From contig JAUHXS010000008.1 of the NCBI GenBank assembly GCA_030426955.1, forward strand, positions 62,001 to 126,000: a stretch of DNA of 64,000 nucleotides, written 5' to 3'. This DNA comes from Bacteroidia bacterium. Lineage in GTDB: Bacteria; Bacteroidota; Bacteroidia; Chitinophagales; JAUHXS01. The position numbers and the translations under genes were made by a program. Every line of letters begins with the position of its first letter. Positions within the stretch are counted from its first letter, which is position 1. Positions 40,249 to 50,325 of the stretch are shown here, one piece after another. The notes beneath the pieces were generated by a model. The model made no database searches. It was not told the DNA's origin and saw only the letters and a list, made by a program, of their open reading frames with translations.

Positions 40249-42522
40249 GTGATTAAAAGGATAGTTCCATTCTTATTTTTATCAAGCATTATACTATTTA
40301 GTTGTAGTAATACAAAGTATATGTCGGAGGGAGAGTATTTGCTCATAAACAATAAAATAAATATATCTCAAAGTGAAGTTAAAAATAAAAATGACCTTAA
40401 AGAAGATACTAAGAGTGTAATTATTCAAAAACCAAATCACAAACTATTTGGTATAGGGAGGTATAAACTTTGGAACTACAATAGAGTAAAGAAAAAGATT
40501 GAAATGGGCAAGAGCGTTCCAGAAAAGCAGGTAGGAGAACCCCCTGTTCTATATGATTCACTATCAGCCAACAAAACGATCACTAATATTGAAAAATACT
40601 TGACTAATGTTGGTTACTTTGAAAGCCAAGCAAGCCATTCATTAATCAAGAAAAAAAAGAAAAAGGTAATCATTGAATATCAAGTTGATCTTGGAAAACC
40701 TTTTTTGATCAAACAAGTTTCTTATAGCATTGATGATAATGCCATTGCATCCGTGTTGGATAAAAATAAAGCAAATAGTTACCTGAAAATCAATGAATGC
40801 TATAATGTTGACAAAATAAAAAAGGAAAGAGACCGTATAACAACAACCTTGAAAAATGCTGGTTATTACAGGTTCAATAGAGAGTTTGTCGTATTTGAAG
40901 TAGATACCCTAGACTCTCATTATGACCTGTCCTTGGATGTTGTTGTCAAGAATCCGGGACAAGAAGCTAAACATAAAGTTTATACCGTGAAAGACATTTT
41001 TATTTATTCCGATAATGATACCGTCTTGTCGACATTAGATACTTTGGTTGTAGACTCTTTCTACAAAATTGTTCGATCAGGTTTAAGATACAAACCTGAA
41101 ATTCTAATAGATAATATTTATTTGGAAAAAGATGATAACTACAGTTTAAGGAAGCATTTATATACAATTAGTACTTTATCAAATTTATATGCTTTCAAAT
41201 ACGTATCAATGAAGTTTGAGCCTGATGATTTGCAGCAAACCTTAAGAGGCTCTTTGTATTTAACACCTGAAAAGCTTAATGACATTCAGTTTGAGATAGA
41301 GGCGAGCAATACAGATTTGCAGCAAACCTTAGGGTCAGCAGCTAAACTCTCATATAATAGACGAAATTTATTAAAACTAGCAGATCTCTTAACGCTTAAT
41401 ATTAGAGGTGGAGTAGAATTTCTATTTGCCAATGGAGAGTCTGGGCTGTTTTCGTCTAATGTAAGTTTGAGCGGAGATTGGTATGTGCCCAAATTTGTCA
41501 CACCAATAAAGCTAAAAGGATTGTCCAAATATTTTAATCCAACAACACACTTTAGCACAAATTATAACTTCTATACAAGGACTGGTTTTTATACTATGAA
41601 TAATACCAGTTTTAGTATCAACTATGACTGGAAAGAAGATGTTCAGAAAAGACATGTTGTCACACCATTGACGGCAACTTTTACAAAGTTGGCAAATACA
41701 ACATTTGAATTTCAACAAAGGTTGCAAGGAGATAATGTGTTAAGAAATAGTTTTCGTAATCAATTGATTATTGGTAGTGGATATACTTTCTTGTTCAATA
41801 ATCAAAACGCTTCTAAGCGGAAGAATTTTATCAACTTTCAAAATGATATTCAAATTGCTGGAAATCTATTGAGGCTTGCTAATAATCTATTGTATGATGT
41901 AAATCCAGATGACATTAGCTATACCTTTTTAGATGTTGCTTTCTCCCAATTTGTTAGAATTAAAAGTGACCTCAGGTATTATCAAATTCTAAGCAAGGAA
42001 AAGACAATGGTTTATAGGCTACTTGGTGGTATAGGTGTTCCTTATGGCAATTCTGTTGTAATGCCTTATATAAAGCAGTTTTTTGCAGGCGGTCCCAATA
42101 GTATTAGGGCATGGCGTGTTAGAAGTCTTGGTCCAGGAGCTTATGCACCACCAGCTGATGCGAATAATAATGGTTTTCTTGATCAAACAGGAGATATAAT
42201 AATCGAGGCGAATATGGAATACCGATTTCCTATCGCAGGTGTATTAAAAGGTGCAGCATTTGTTGATGCTGGGAATATTTGGACGCTTCGTGAGGATACC
42301 ATAAGACCTGGAGCTCAGTTTGAAGTAAATGATTTTTTAAGAGAATTTGCCATAGGAACTGGGTTTGGATTGAGGTTTGACTTTGATTTTTTAGTTCTGA
42401 GGTTGGATATGAGTGTTCCATTTATAGACCCCTCGTACCCAGAAGGCGATAGACTATATATTAATAAAGTAGACTTAAGAAACGATATCGTTTATAACTT
42501 GGCTATAGGTTTCCCATTCTAG
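40249..42522 (+). CDS. BamA/TamA-family outer-membrane protein (lipoprotein-anchored N-terminus)
   Basis: An Omp85-family protein of about 757 residues. A GTG start at 40249 gives a clean lipoprotein signal (IKRIVPFLFLSSIILFSC); an ATG at 40207 would add 14 residues and overlap the divergent methyltransferase gene by 27 nt, so GTG is preferred. POTRA-like repeats are at about 90-300 (TITNIEKYLTNVGYFESQAS, LKNAGYYRFNREFVVFEVDT). The C-terminal barrel has the Omp85 signature FFAGGPNSIRAWRVRSLGPG and ends in the strand YNLAIGFPF. It belongs to the TamA-like Bacteroidota subgroup rather than the main BamA. Function: outer-membrane protein insertion or export. Confidence 0.9.
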   Translation: MIKRIVPFLFLSSIILFSCSNTKYMSEGEYLLINNKINISQSEVKNKNDLKEDTKSVIIQKPNHKLFGIGRYKLWNYNRVKKKIEMGKSVPEKQVGEPPVLYDSLSANKTITNIEKYLTNVGYFESQASHSLIKKKKKKVIIEYQVDLGKPFLIKQVSYSIDDNAIASVLDKNKANSYLKINECYNVDKIKKERDRITTTLKNAGYYRFNREFVVFEVDTLDSHYDLSLDVVVKNPGQEAKHKVYTVKDIFIYSDNDTVLSTLDTLVVDSFYKIVRSGLRYKPEILIDNIYLEKDDNYSLRKHLYTISTLSNLYAFKYVSMKFEPDDLQQTLRGSLYLTPEKLNDIQFEIEASNTDLQQTLGSAAKLSYNRRNLLKLADLLTLNIRGGVEFLFANGESGLFSSNVSLSGDWYVPKFVTPIKLKGLSKYFNPTTHFSTNYNFYTRTGFYTMNNTSFSINYDWKEDVQKRHVVTPLTATFTKLANTTFEFQQRLQGDNVLRNSFRNQLIIGSGYTFLFNNQNASKRKNFINFQNDIQIAGNLLRLANNLLYDVNPDDISYTFLDVAFSQFVRIKSDLRYYQILSKEKTMVYRLLGGIGVPYGNSVVMPYIKQFFAGGPNSIRAWRVRSLGPGAYAPPADANNNGFLDQTGDIIIEANMEYRFPIAGVLKGAAFVDAGNIWTLREDTIRPGAQFEVNDFLREFAIGTGFGLRFDFDFLVLRLDMSVPFIDPSYPEGDRLYINKVDLRNDIVYNLAIGFPF

Positions 42523-42528
42523 CCCTTA

Positions 42529-44445
42529 CTAGACTTGTTTATAACTTTGCTTGCCCACAAAATGAATCGTTGCGTAAAGCATTATAATACCAACAAAGAT
42601 GCTGATTAGCCAATGTCCACCTAAAACGGTAATAGTAGCAACTATTAAACTAACAACAGCTACTGTTATGGCATAAGGCATTTGTGTTTTAACATGAGAT
42701 ATATGATCACATTTACTAGATAAGGAGCTTAAAATACTAGTATCGGATATAGGGGAGCAGTGATCACCAAAAACAGATCCTGCAATAACAACGGAGACCG
42801 TATGATAGAGTATTTCTAAGCTTTCCGCATTAGAAATAGCTTGGCTTTGGGATAGTTGCCAGCAAACAGGAATTACAAACGGGTATAAGATAGCCATTGT
42901 ACCCCAACTCGAACCAGTTGCAAAAGATATGCTCGCGCTTATGATGAAGATAAGCAATGGGAAATATATAGCAGAAATTTCTCCTTGCAATAAAGACAAA
43001 AAGAACTCAGCAGTATGAAGTTCTTTTACCGTTTGGGCTAAGGACCATGCTAGAATCAAGATAATGATAGGTAAAAGCATCGACTTAAATCCTTTAATCA
43101 TTTCCTCTGAAGTCTCTTTGAGTGTCATTATTTTTTGAGTTGTCGTCAATAAGAAAGCAATCAATAAACTAACAGATGAGCCCCAAAGTAGAGCCTTATA
43201 GGAGTCTGCATTTCCAATAGTTTGAGAAAGCTTACTGAAAAATGTATTATCTGATGCCCAAGTAGATTTACTGTAGCCTGTTGATATGAGTCCAGCAAAT
43301 GTAATAAGTATAATAGATAGTATTGGAATCATGGCGTTATACCATCGACTTTTTTTAGAATTTGGTATAGTTTGTTGTGTATCAAATAATGGTAGTTGGT
43401 TGTTCAGAGATTTCTTTGAAGAACTTCTCTCAGCTTTTAGCATTGGGCCAAAGTCTTTTTGCTTTAAAATGAGCATGAGAACAAAAATCAACGTTAAAAT
43501 TGGATAAAACATATATTTTAAAGAGTTAAAAAATATTTGATATGCCCCTTGATTTATGCTGATGCCTTGAGTTGCATCTTGAATATAAGAAAGCTCAGCA
43601 CCAATCCACGTGGTAATAAAGGCTATGCATGCTATAGGGGCCGCCGTGCTATCTGCAATGTAAGCCAGCTTTTCTCTCGATACGTTGTATTTATCCATTA
43701 TCGGTCGCATGGTATTACCCACAACCAAAGTATTTGCATAATCATCGAAGAATATGACAATTCCCATAAGCCAAGTTACTAGTTGGGTATTTTTTGCAGA
43801 GTTTGCAAAGGTTGAAAGGTGGTTTATAATGCCCTGCATACCACCATTTTTTGAAATAATAGCTACAGTGCCTCCTATAATAGTCGAAAAAACCATTATT
43901 GATATATGGCCTGAGTCATAAACCGCATTGATAATATAATGATCTACAATAGCTGTAAAACTTTCCCATATAGATGTTATTAATAGTCCTCTGGAGATAA
44001 AGGAGCCTAATAATATGCCAAGAAAAAGCGCAATAATTACTTCCTTGAATAGGAGTGCCAAAAGTATAGTTAAAAGAGGTGGGAGAATGGAGAGCCATAG
44101 TGGAAGATGTATAAGTCTTGGATCTTTTTTATCATACCTGAAAAAGTATAATTTAAACAGCTTGCTTTCTTTATGTGATACCGAAATCAAAGAGGATTTA
44201 GGCTCGACATGGGTTAGGTAACCCTTACCATTTCTTAACTCAATATCATGGTTTTTGGAATTGATCTTAAAGCGAGTTTTTTCATTTATTTCTGAGCCAT
44301 TATCTGCTTTGGCGGATATTTGAATGCTATTTCTAGCAGGCTCTATGATTAGATTAAGCTCAATATCTTGTAACAAATTTTCCTGACCAAATAATGAAAT
44401 GGTTAAAATGGTCAGGAAGACAGAAATGAAATATCTGAGATGCAT
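42529..44445 (-). CDS. NhaC-type Na+/H+ antiporter with an exported N-terminal domain
   Basis: A 638-residue protein. Residues 1-20 form a signal peptide (MHLRYFISVFLTILTISLFG), ~25-105 a small beta-rich domain (LNLIIEPARNSIQISAKAD), then 11-12 membrane helices from ~118. Antiporter motifs TAAPIACIAFITTWIGAELSY and SVFGDHCSPISDTSILSSL, plus FFDDYANTLVVGNTMRPI, place it in the NhaC family. The periplasmic domain before the first helix is not part of the core family and is an unusual addition. It should exchange Na+ (or other cation or malate-type substrates) for protons. Confidence 0.88.
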   Translation of the reverse strand: MHLRYFISVFLTILTISLFGQENLLQDIELNLIIEPARNSIQISAKADNGSEINEKTRFKINSKNHDIELRNGKGYLTHVEPKSSLISVSHKESKLFKLYFFRYDKKDPRLIHLPLWLSILPPLLTILLALLFKEVIIALFLGILLGSFISRGLLITSIWESFTAIVDHYIINAVYDSGHISIMVFSTIIGGTVAIISKNGGMQGIINHLSTFANSAKNTQLVTWLMGIVIFFDDYANTLVVGNTMRPIMDKYNVSREKLAYIADSTAAPIACIAFITTWIGAELSYIQDATQGISINQGAYQIFFNSLKYMFYPILTLIFVLMLILKQKDFGPMLKAERSSSKKSLNNQLPLFDTQQTIPNSKKSRWYNAMIPILSIILITFAGLISTGYSKSTWASDNTFFSKLSQTIGNADSYKALLWGSSVSLLIAFLLTTTQKIMTLKETSEEMIKGFKSMLLPIIILILAWSLAQTVKELHTAEFFLSLLQGEISAIYFPLLIFIISASISFATGSSWGTMAILYPFVIPVCWQLSQSQAISNAESLEILYHTVSVVIAGSVFGDHCSPISDTSILSSLSSKCDHISHVKTQMPYAITVAVVSLIVATITVLGGHWLISIFVGIIMLYATIHFVGKQSYKQV

Positions 44446-44530
44446 TTCTCGAAAGATAGTAATTTAGATAATCTTATTATAGCTAATATTAGCCTTGAAA
44501 ATGTTGTGTTTTTTCTATATATTACTTTAG

Positions 44531-45007
44531 GTGGAAAACTATTATAGCGTACTAGGTGTTCCTCGGGAATGCGACATAAATCAGGTAAAGCGATCTTACA
44601 GAAAGAAAGTGTTAACCTGCCACCCCGATCATAATAAATCTCCACGTGCTCACGAGGAGTTTATTCAAATCAACAGAGCATACGAGGTATTAAAAAATCA
44701 AAATTCTAGGTTAAAGTATGACTATTTACTGAGTAGCTATGAGCTGGGGTTGAGCATGAAGCGCACTAAGGCGTGGAGTGATTCAAGATCATACAATTAT
44801 CAATCGAGAGGAGCTGCTGTAACCGAGGAATATATGCCGTCTTGGAAAAAGAAATATCCTGTTAAGGAAATCATAATAGGAATAGTGTTCATTACAGTCA
44901 CACCTAATCTTCTGCTGTTTATATTCACACTTATATTTGGTGTGCAAAACGAGGATATTGCACAGACCATCAGATCATATGAATGGCTTAGTTTCTTGCT
45001 GAACTAA
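44531..45007 (+). CDS. J-domain protein with a C-terminal membrane helix
   Basis: A 158-residue protein. The J domain occupies residues 1-68 with HPD at 31-33 (VLTCHPDHNKSPRAHEEF). After a basic linker comes one hydrophobic helix near 115-140 (IIIGIVFITVTPNLLLFIF). No G/F or zinc domain, so it is not DnaJ itself but a membrane-linked co-chaperone that should stimulate DnaK ATPase near the membrane. Start is GTG at 44531. Divergent from the antiporter gene. Confidence 0.88.
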   Translation: MENYYSVLGVPRECDINQVKRSYRKKVLTCHPDHNKSPRAHEEFIQINRAYEVLKNQNSRLKYDYLLSSYELGLSMKRTKAWSDSRSYNYQSRGAAVTEEYMPSWKKKYPVKEIIIGIVFITVTPNLLLFIFTLIFGVQNEDIAQTIRSYEWLSFLLN

Positions 45008-45015
45008 ATCAGGAG

Positions 45016-47499
45016 TTAAAAGTCAAATTGAATACTACCTCGAATGCCAAATTTGTTAGCATTCGGTAAGTCTAAGTAAGTAAGACGCCACACTCCGTCT
45101 ATTCTGATAAATTTTAATATATTTTCAATACCAACCCCTGCCTCAACATATGGCTTTCTGGAAAGGGTATTGAGGTTATTCAGCTCATTGGCCTTTTGGT
45201 TAGCTCTGCTTAAAGAGCCAATTGCAGACTTAGCAGTTAATAAAGAACGCCATTTTAGTTTTTTCATCAATGGGATTTTATCTAGTAAGAATCCTCTAAA
45301 GTGGTGATCGATCATTAACTGAGCATATACGTCGCTAATAAATTCATAACGTCGCATATTGTTGAATGCGCTTGGGATATAATAATATGTTTCATTAGCC
45401 CTATGTGTTTCTAAAATAAGATAAGGCAAGGTGCCAAATATCTTACCTGCTTTAAAGTGATAGCGCAAGTTCCCAATGGGATTGATTATTATCTTGTCCC
45501 GCAATCCAAGTTCTAGCTTTTGATAATTAAAGTCACCTTGAAATAAGTCCTGAACACCAAAGATGAAATTAAGCTCTGGAATCGGATATTTGCTGCCCAA
45601 GCTTATTCGTTCAAATTCGCCAGATACAAATTTTTCCTGATAAGCATATCTAAGCTTTAACCCTACCTCTGCTGTAGAGAAGCGGTCATTTATATTAGCA
45701 AATCCATTGTAGTCAGAAGGAAAGTCAAACAAAAATTCGTTGTGAATATGAGGTGAAATGGATCTTTTGTTTACCGAAGTTTCTATAGAAAACCCTGTTC
45801 GCCACTCCTTAAAATGGTAAAGTCGGTATTCTTCAATTCTAACCAAACGCATAGGGATATTTCTTCTGAAAAGACCTGAAAACTGACTATTCCTGCTGAA
45901 TTCATTGATATGGGCATATGCTAGATTCAAGTCGTCTTTGTATTGAGCACCTATTGCTTGGCGCGGCTTTTTATCTATAAATACTAATGTTTCTAGAGCA
46001 TACTTAAAATCTTTATCTTTCAGTCCATATGCGAGGTATCCTCCAAACATCCAATTGGTACTGAACTGATTGCTTGTTCTAAACCCTCCTTTCAGCCTCC
46101 ACCCTTCGACATCATCCTTGCCAATAAAAGAGAAATAAGGGCCAACTTCTATATTCCCCCAAACTTTATACCCTGTAAATAAAAGCTGGGCTATATCAAC
46201 ATATGTTTTGTAAATAGGGACATTTTGTATCTGGTCGACTAACTTGTAAATGGCAACCTCATTACCTGAAAGTGAATCGTGTCTCGCATGTGTCCAAAAA
46301 TCATCACCTTTTTCTTCTGCCCCAGTTTTTACTTGAACATCGACTTTCGTATCAAATATTGGATCTAGTTCCTCTGTTTCTAGTTGGAATTTGTCATAGG
46401 AAATATTTCTTCTGCCAATTAAACCAGGAGCATCTACAGGAGCGGTAAACTCAATAATCAATTTATCTTTGGACATCATCCAAAATTTATTGTCGATAAA
46501 GTGGTAAGATTGAAAAGCGCTAACACGGTTTACGAAGTTTACATTGCAGTGCTCTGCTATTTGCATACTGACTTGTGCAACGGCATAAGTGTTTTTCCCA
46601 ATCCAAATTTCTCCAATGAAAGTGTTTTCAGTTTTTCGTTTGGGTTTGAAAAGCATTTTATAGCATAGTTGATCGTTTATCAAAGCACTATCTTGTAGAT
46701 CGTATTTGTAATACATCAAGCCATGGTCAGAAACGGGGCTAACAAAATTTTGCCCAAGAATGGATATCCAATTATCATAGATATTCATATCAAGGTACAT
46801 TTTTCCTAAAAACTGATTAATACTTTCGTTATTGATTCCAGAAACTTTGGTAGCTCTGATAACCTCTTTTTCTTTTTTAGGCGCACTTTTATAGTAATAA
46901 TCGGAAATGCTTTCTGTTAGAAAAAGCGGCAAAAAGGGCTTATCCTCGGAGGTGCTATCTATATTATCAAAGATGAAGTCAAATGGTTTTAAGAAACGAT
47001 TGTTTTGTAACTTCCTGCTTATTTCATGTATGTCGATCTCAATCTTATTATACACTTCATAATGAAAATTATTTAGTTTTTCAGGGTTGTTGTTCTCCTT
47101 GTTTTCAACGATTTTACGTAGCAATATATGAGCGGGGTTCTCGCCAGCTATAATTGTTACTTCTTCTAAGTCGAAGGTCGTTCGATTTACTTTGAAGATA
47201 AAAGCTTGATTGACATTTTGTGTGAGAATTTTTCCACTCGGTTTGTATCCTATTGCCGATGTGAAAATGCTATCTCCAGATTGAATAGAATTACATGAAA
47301 AAGCAAAGTTGCCATCAAAGTCTGTAGTCGTTCCAGTTTTATTACTTCCAGCTTTACTTTTGACAAATACGTTAGCGAAAGGAACAGGCTCTTCTGTCGA
47401 TTTGTCTAAGACCTTGCCCGTTAAAGATACTTGTTGACCATAGCAGATAGATGATGCAAATAAAAGGCAAAGTAAAAGCTTATTGATAAAAGAAATCAT
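45016..47499 (-). CDS. DUF5686-type outer-membrane protein with carboxypeptidase-regulatory domain
   Basis: An 827-residue protein from ATG 47499 (MISFINKLLLCLLFASSICY, signal peptide); 16 upstream residues are not needed. A carboxypeptidase-regulatory-like domain at ~23-95 (SLTGKVLDKSTEEPVPFANV) is followed by the DUF5686 region (IVENKENNNPEKLNNFHYEVYNK, split as IVENKENNNPEKL and NFHYEVYNKIEI) and a C-terminal barrel ending in IRGSIQFDF. Usually found as a family of several copies in Bacteroidota; function not established, thought to be surface-linked. Convergent with the J-domain gene. Confidence 0.85.
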   Translation of the reverse strand: MISFINKLLLCLLFASSICYGQQVSLTGKVLDKSTEEPVPFANVFVKSKAGSNKTGTTTDFDGNFAFSCNSIQSGDSIFTSAIGYKPSGKILTQNVNQAFIFKVNRTTFDLEEVTIIAGENPAHILLRKIVENKENNNPEKLNNFHYEVYNKIEIDIHEISRKLQNNRFLKPFDFIFDNIDSTSEDKPFLPLFLTESISDYYYKSAPKKEKEVIRATKVSGINNESINQFLGKMYLDMNIYDNWISILGQNFVSPVSDHGLMYYKYDLQDSALINDQLCYKMLFKPKRKTENTFIGEIWIGKNTYAVAQVSMQIAEHCNVNFVNRVSAFQSYHFIDNKFWMMSKDKLIIEFTAPVDAPGLIGRRNISYDKFQLETEELDPIFDTKVDVQVKTGAEEKGDDFWTHARHDSLSGNEVAIYKLVDQIQNVPIYKTYVDIAQLLFTGYKVWGNIEVGPYFSFIGKDDVEGWRLKGGFRTSNQFSTNWMFGGYLAYGLKDKDFKYALETLVFIDKKPRQAIGAQYKDDLNLAYAHINEFSRNSQFSGLFRRNIPMRLVRIEEYRLYHFKEWRTGFSIETSVNKRSISPHIHNEFLFDFPSDYNGFANINDRFSTAEVGLKLRYAYQEKFVSGEFERISLGSKYPIPELNFIFGVQDLFQGDFNYQKLELGLRDKIIINPIGNLRYHFKAGKIFGTLPYLILETHRANETYYYIPSAFNNMRRYEFISDVYAQLMIDHHFRGFLLDKIPLMKKLKWRSLLTAKSAIGSLSRANQKANELNNLNTLSRKPYVEAGVGIENILKFIRIDGVWRLTYLDLPNANKFGIRGSIQFDF

Positions 47500-47570
47500 T
47501 GTTAATTGAAAACTGCCGAACAGAAAGCAATTTATAAAAAATATCATTACTTATGTATTTAGATATTGAA

Positions 47571-47578
47571 TATCTTTG
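47571..47578 (+). promoter_or_regulatory. -7 element upstream of the carboxynorspermidine genes
   Basis: TATCTTTG, exact TAnnTTTG match, 27 nt before the ATG at 47606. The -33 is not a clear TTTG. Confidence 0.4.
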
Positions 47579-47605
47579 AACTTTAATATTTAAACTAGAT
47601 TGATA

Positions 47606-48817
47606 ATGAGCAAAGTTTTGATAATTGGAGCAGGAGGAGTTGGGAATGTTGTGGTTAAAAAATGTGCTATGAATAGTGATGTTTTTAGTGAAATTATGTT
47701 GGCAAGCAGGACAAAGGAAAAATGTGATCAGATTGCATCAGAGGTTAAAAACATGGTTGTTAAAACGGCTCAAGTAGACGCAGATAATGTGCCAGAGCTT
47801 GTTTCGTTGATCAATGAATTCAAGCCTAAGTTAGTCATCAATGTGGCATTACCATATCAAGACTTAACTATCATGGATGCTTGTTTAGAGTGCGGTGTGC
47901 ATTATATGGATACCGCTAACTATGAACCTAAAGATGAAGCTAAATTTGAATATAAATGGCAATGGGCTTATCAAGATAGATTTAAAGAAAAAGGGTTGAT
48001 GGCATTATTGGGTTGTGGTTTTGATCCAGGGGTAACACAAGTATTTACTGCATATGCCTTAAAACATCATTTCGATGAAATTCATTATTTAGATATTGTT
48101 GATTGCAACGCAGGAGATCATGGTAAGTCATTCGCTACTAACTTTAATCCTGAAATCAATATTAGAGAAATCACACAAAAAGGTAAATATTGGGAAGATG
48201 GTAAATGGGTAGAAATAGATCCAATGTCAATACATAAGCCTATTGATTATCCTGAGGTTGGCCCGAAAGAATCATATCTTCTATATCATGAAGAACTGGA
48301 GTCACTTGTTAAAAATATACCTACTATTAAGCGAGCAAGGTTTTGGATGACCTTTTCTCCACAGTACATTAACTTCCTCAATGTATTACAGGAAGTAGGT
48401 ATGACTAGAATTGACACTATTAATTATGAAGGCAAGGAAATAGTACCTTTGCAATTTTTAAAAGCAGTCTTGCCCGAACCTGGTAGTTTGGGTGAAAACT
48501 ATACTGGTCAAACGTCTATTGGCTGTCAAATAAAAGGAATTAAAGATGGAAAAGAAAAGACCTATTTTGTCTACAATAACTGTAATCATGCAGAGACTTA
48601 TAAAGAAGTTGGAGCACAGGCAGTTTCATATACTACAGGAGTTCCTGCAATGATTGGAGCTAAAATGATGCTGACCAGTCAATGGATGAAACCAGGGGTG
48701 TTTAATATGGAAGAGTTTAACCCAGATCCTTTCATGGATGAGCTGAATAAACATGGCTTACCTTGGCATGAAAAAGTGAATGTTGAGCTACCACACGAAT
48801 ATCCTGTGTCAGTTTAG
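47606..48817 (+). CDS. Carboxynorspermidine dehydrogenase/synthase (saccharopine dehydrogenase family)
   Basis: A 403-residue NAD(P)H enzyme from the ATG at 47606 (MSKVLIIGAGGVGNVVVKKC), with the Rossmann motif at 5-18. Conserved runs include INVALPYQDLTIMDACLECG and LMALLGCGFDPGVTQVFTAY. Proteins of this family condense aspartate semialdehyde with a diamine to give carboxynorspermidine or carboxyspermidine. The next gene encodes the matching decarboxylase, which decides this against lysine metabolism. A two-gene pathway operon for norspermidine/spermidine that does not need S-adenosylmethionine decarboxylase. Confidence 0.92.
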   Translation: MSKVLIIGAGGVGNVVVKKCAMNSDVFSEIMLASRTKEKCDQIASEVKNMVVKTAQVDADNVPELVSLINEFKPKLVINVALPYQDLTIMDACLECGVHYMDTANYEPKDEAKFEYKWQWAYQDRFKEKGLMALLGCGFDPGVTQVFTAYALKHHFDEIHYLDIVDCNAGDHGKSFATNFNPEINIREITQKGKYWEDGKWVEIDPMSIHKPIDYPEVGPKESYLLYHEELESLVKNIPTIKRARFWMTFSPQYINFLNVLQEVGMTRIDTINYEGKEIVPLQFLKAVLPEPGSLGENYTGQTSIGCQIKGIKDGKEKTYFVYNNCNHAETYKEVGAQAVSYTTGVPAMIGAKMMLTSQWMKPGVFNMEEFNPDPFMDELNKHGLPWHEKVNVELPHEYPVSV

Positions 48818-48865
48818 AGTTGTGAATTTAGAATTTCTTTGAAATGAGTTCAATTATGCGTGTCA

Positions 48866-49996
48866 ATGATTGATTTTGATAAAATACCCTCTCCTTGCTT
48901 TGTTTTGGAAGAGGGTCTGCTTAGGCGCAATCTTGAAATATTAGACTCAGTTCAAAAAGAGACTGGAGCACAGATTCTTTGTGCCCTAAAGGGTTTTGCG
49001 ATGTATAGCACTTTTCCCATGGTGAAAGAATATTTGCCTACTTGCACCGCTAGTTCTTTAAATGAGGCAAGGTTGTGTTTTGAAGAATTTGGTGAAAAAG
49101 CACATTTGTGTGCACCTGTTTACTTAGAGCATGAATTTGATGAATTAACAAAATATACCAGTCATATTACGTTTAATTCATTAGGACAATGGGATCGTTT
49201 TAAACAAAGCGCGCGAAACGCTGGACTCTCTTGTGCACTGAGAATCAATCCAGAATACAGTGAAGTAGAAACAGACCTATATAATCCATGTATGCCTGGA
49301 TCAAGACTAGGGATTACTGCCAATAAACTAGATAATCAACTTCCCGAAGGAATTGAGGGTTTGCATTTTCATGCCCTGTGTGAAGATTCTGCTGAAACGT
49401 TGCAAAACACGCTGAAGGCAGTTGAGGAAAAATTTGGAAAATACTTACACCAAGCAAAATGGCTCAATATGGGCGGTGGTCATCATATTACCAGAAAGGA
49501 TTACAATATTGAGCTGTTGATAGAGCTTATTAAAAATATTTCAGACAAGTATGACCTCAACGTAATATTAGAGCCAGGAGAAGCAGTAGGTTGGCAAACT
49601 GGTTATTTGGTATCTTCTGTTCAAGATATCTTTGAAAATGACGGTGTGCAAATTGCTATGTTAGACGTTTCAGTAGCGGCGCACATGCCCGACTGTTTAG
49701 AAATGCCCTACAAACCTAAAGTTCTGTGTGCCTCAGATCCAGTTAAGGGAAAGCCCACTTATCGATTTGGAGGAATGACCTGTTTATCCGGCGACTTTAT
49801 CGGTGATTATTCTTTTGATCAGCCTCTATCAATTGGTGATAAGATCATTTTTGACGATATGATACATTATACGATGGTTAAGACAACAACTTTTAACGGA
49901 GTTGGGTTGCCTGCTATTGGTATTTGGACGGAGGATAATATGTTTAAATTGATCCGAAAATTTGGGTTTGATAGTTATAAAGATAGACTTTCATAA
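48866..49996 (+). CDS. nspC: Carboxynorspermidine decarboxylase
   Basis: A 376-residue PLP enzyme of the alanine-racemase fold, group IV decarboxylases. The Schiff-base Lys sits in ILCALKGFAMYS and the PLP phosphate site is WLNMGGGHHITRKDY, with EPGEAVGWQTGYLV typical of NspC. It removes CO2 from carboxynorspermidine or carboxyspermidine to yield the triamine. Start at ATG 48866 rather than GTG 48860. Follows the dehydrogenase gene by 48 nt. Confidence 0.94.
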   Translation: MIDFDKIPSPCFVLEEGLLRRNLEILDSVQKETGAQILCALKGFAMYSTFPMVKEYLPTCTASSLNEARLCFEEFGEKAHLCAPVYLEHEFDELTKYTSHITFNSLGQWDRFKQSARNAGLSCALRINPEYSEVETDLYNPCMPGSRLGITANKLDNQLPEGIEGLHFHALCEDSAETLQNTLKAVEEKFGKYLHQAKWLNMGGGHHITRKDYNIELLIELIKNISDKYDLNVILEPGEAVGWQTGYLVSSVQDIFENDGVQIAMLDVSVAAHMPDCLEMPYKPKVLCASDPVKGKPTYRFGGMTCLSGDFIGDYSFDQPLSIGDKIIFDDMIHYTMVKTTTFNGVGLPAIGIWTEDNMFKLIRKFGFDSYKDRLS

Positions 49997-50026
49997 TAGA
50001 GGTATAAAAATATTCCAATCCATGAA

Positions 50027-50057
50027 TTTGGATTAAAAAATAAGTTGTTTATCTTTG
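50027..50057 (+). promoter_or_regulatory. Bacteroidota-type promoter of rpsU
   Basis: TTTG (50027-50030), 19-nt spacer, TATCTTTG (50050-50057): a full match to the -33/-7 consensus, 32 nt before the S21 start. The best such pair together with 51531-51561. Confidence 0.75.
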
Positions 50058-50088
50058 CAATCCTTAAAATATACAAAGCGACAAATAT

Positions 50089-50271
50089 ATGTTGATTATT
50101 GATGTAAAAAATGCTGATTCCCTTGATAGAGCTTTAAAGCAATACAAGAAGAAGTTTGAAAAAACTAAAGTATTGAGGGAATTGAGAAATCGCAAGCAGT
50201 TTACAAAACCTTCTGTAAAAAGAAGACAAGAAGTGCTGAAAGCGATTTACGTTGAGCAAATGGACTTCTAA
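50089..50271 (+). CDS. rpsU: 30S ribosomal protein S21
   Basis: A 60-residue basic protein with the S21 layout: short N-terminal strand (MLIIDVKNADSLDRALKQYK), then two basic helices (KKKFEKTKVLRELRNRKQF, KPSVKRRQEVLKAIY). S21 binds next to the anti-Shine-Dalgarno region of 16S rRNA; in Bacteroidota that region is sequestered in part by S21, which fits the near absence of Shine-Dalgarno sites in this window. Followed by a tyrosine recombinase and hpf. Confidence 0.95.
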   Translation: MLIIDVKNADSLDRALKQYKKKFEKTKVLRELRNRKQFTKPSVKRRQEVLKAIYVEQMDF

Positions 50272-50325
50272 TTTAGTCCTCCCTTCTTATTTAAAGTTCC
50301 TTTTTCGTATATTTAGTATATCTGT

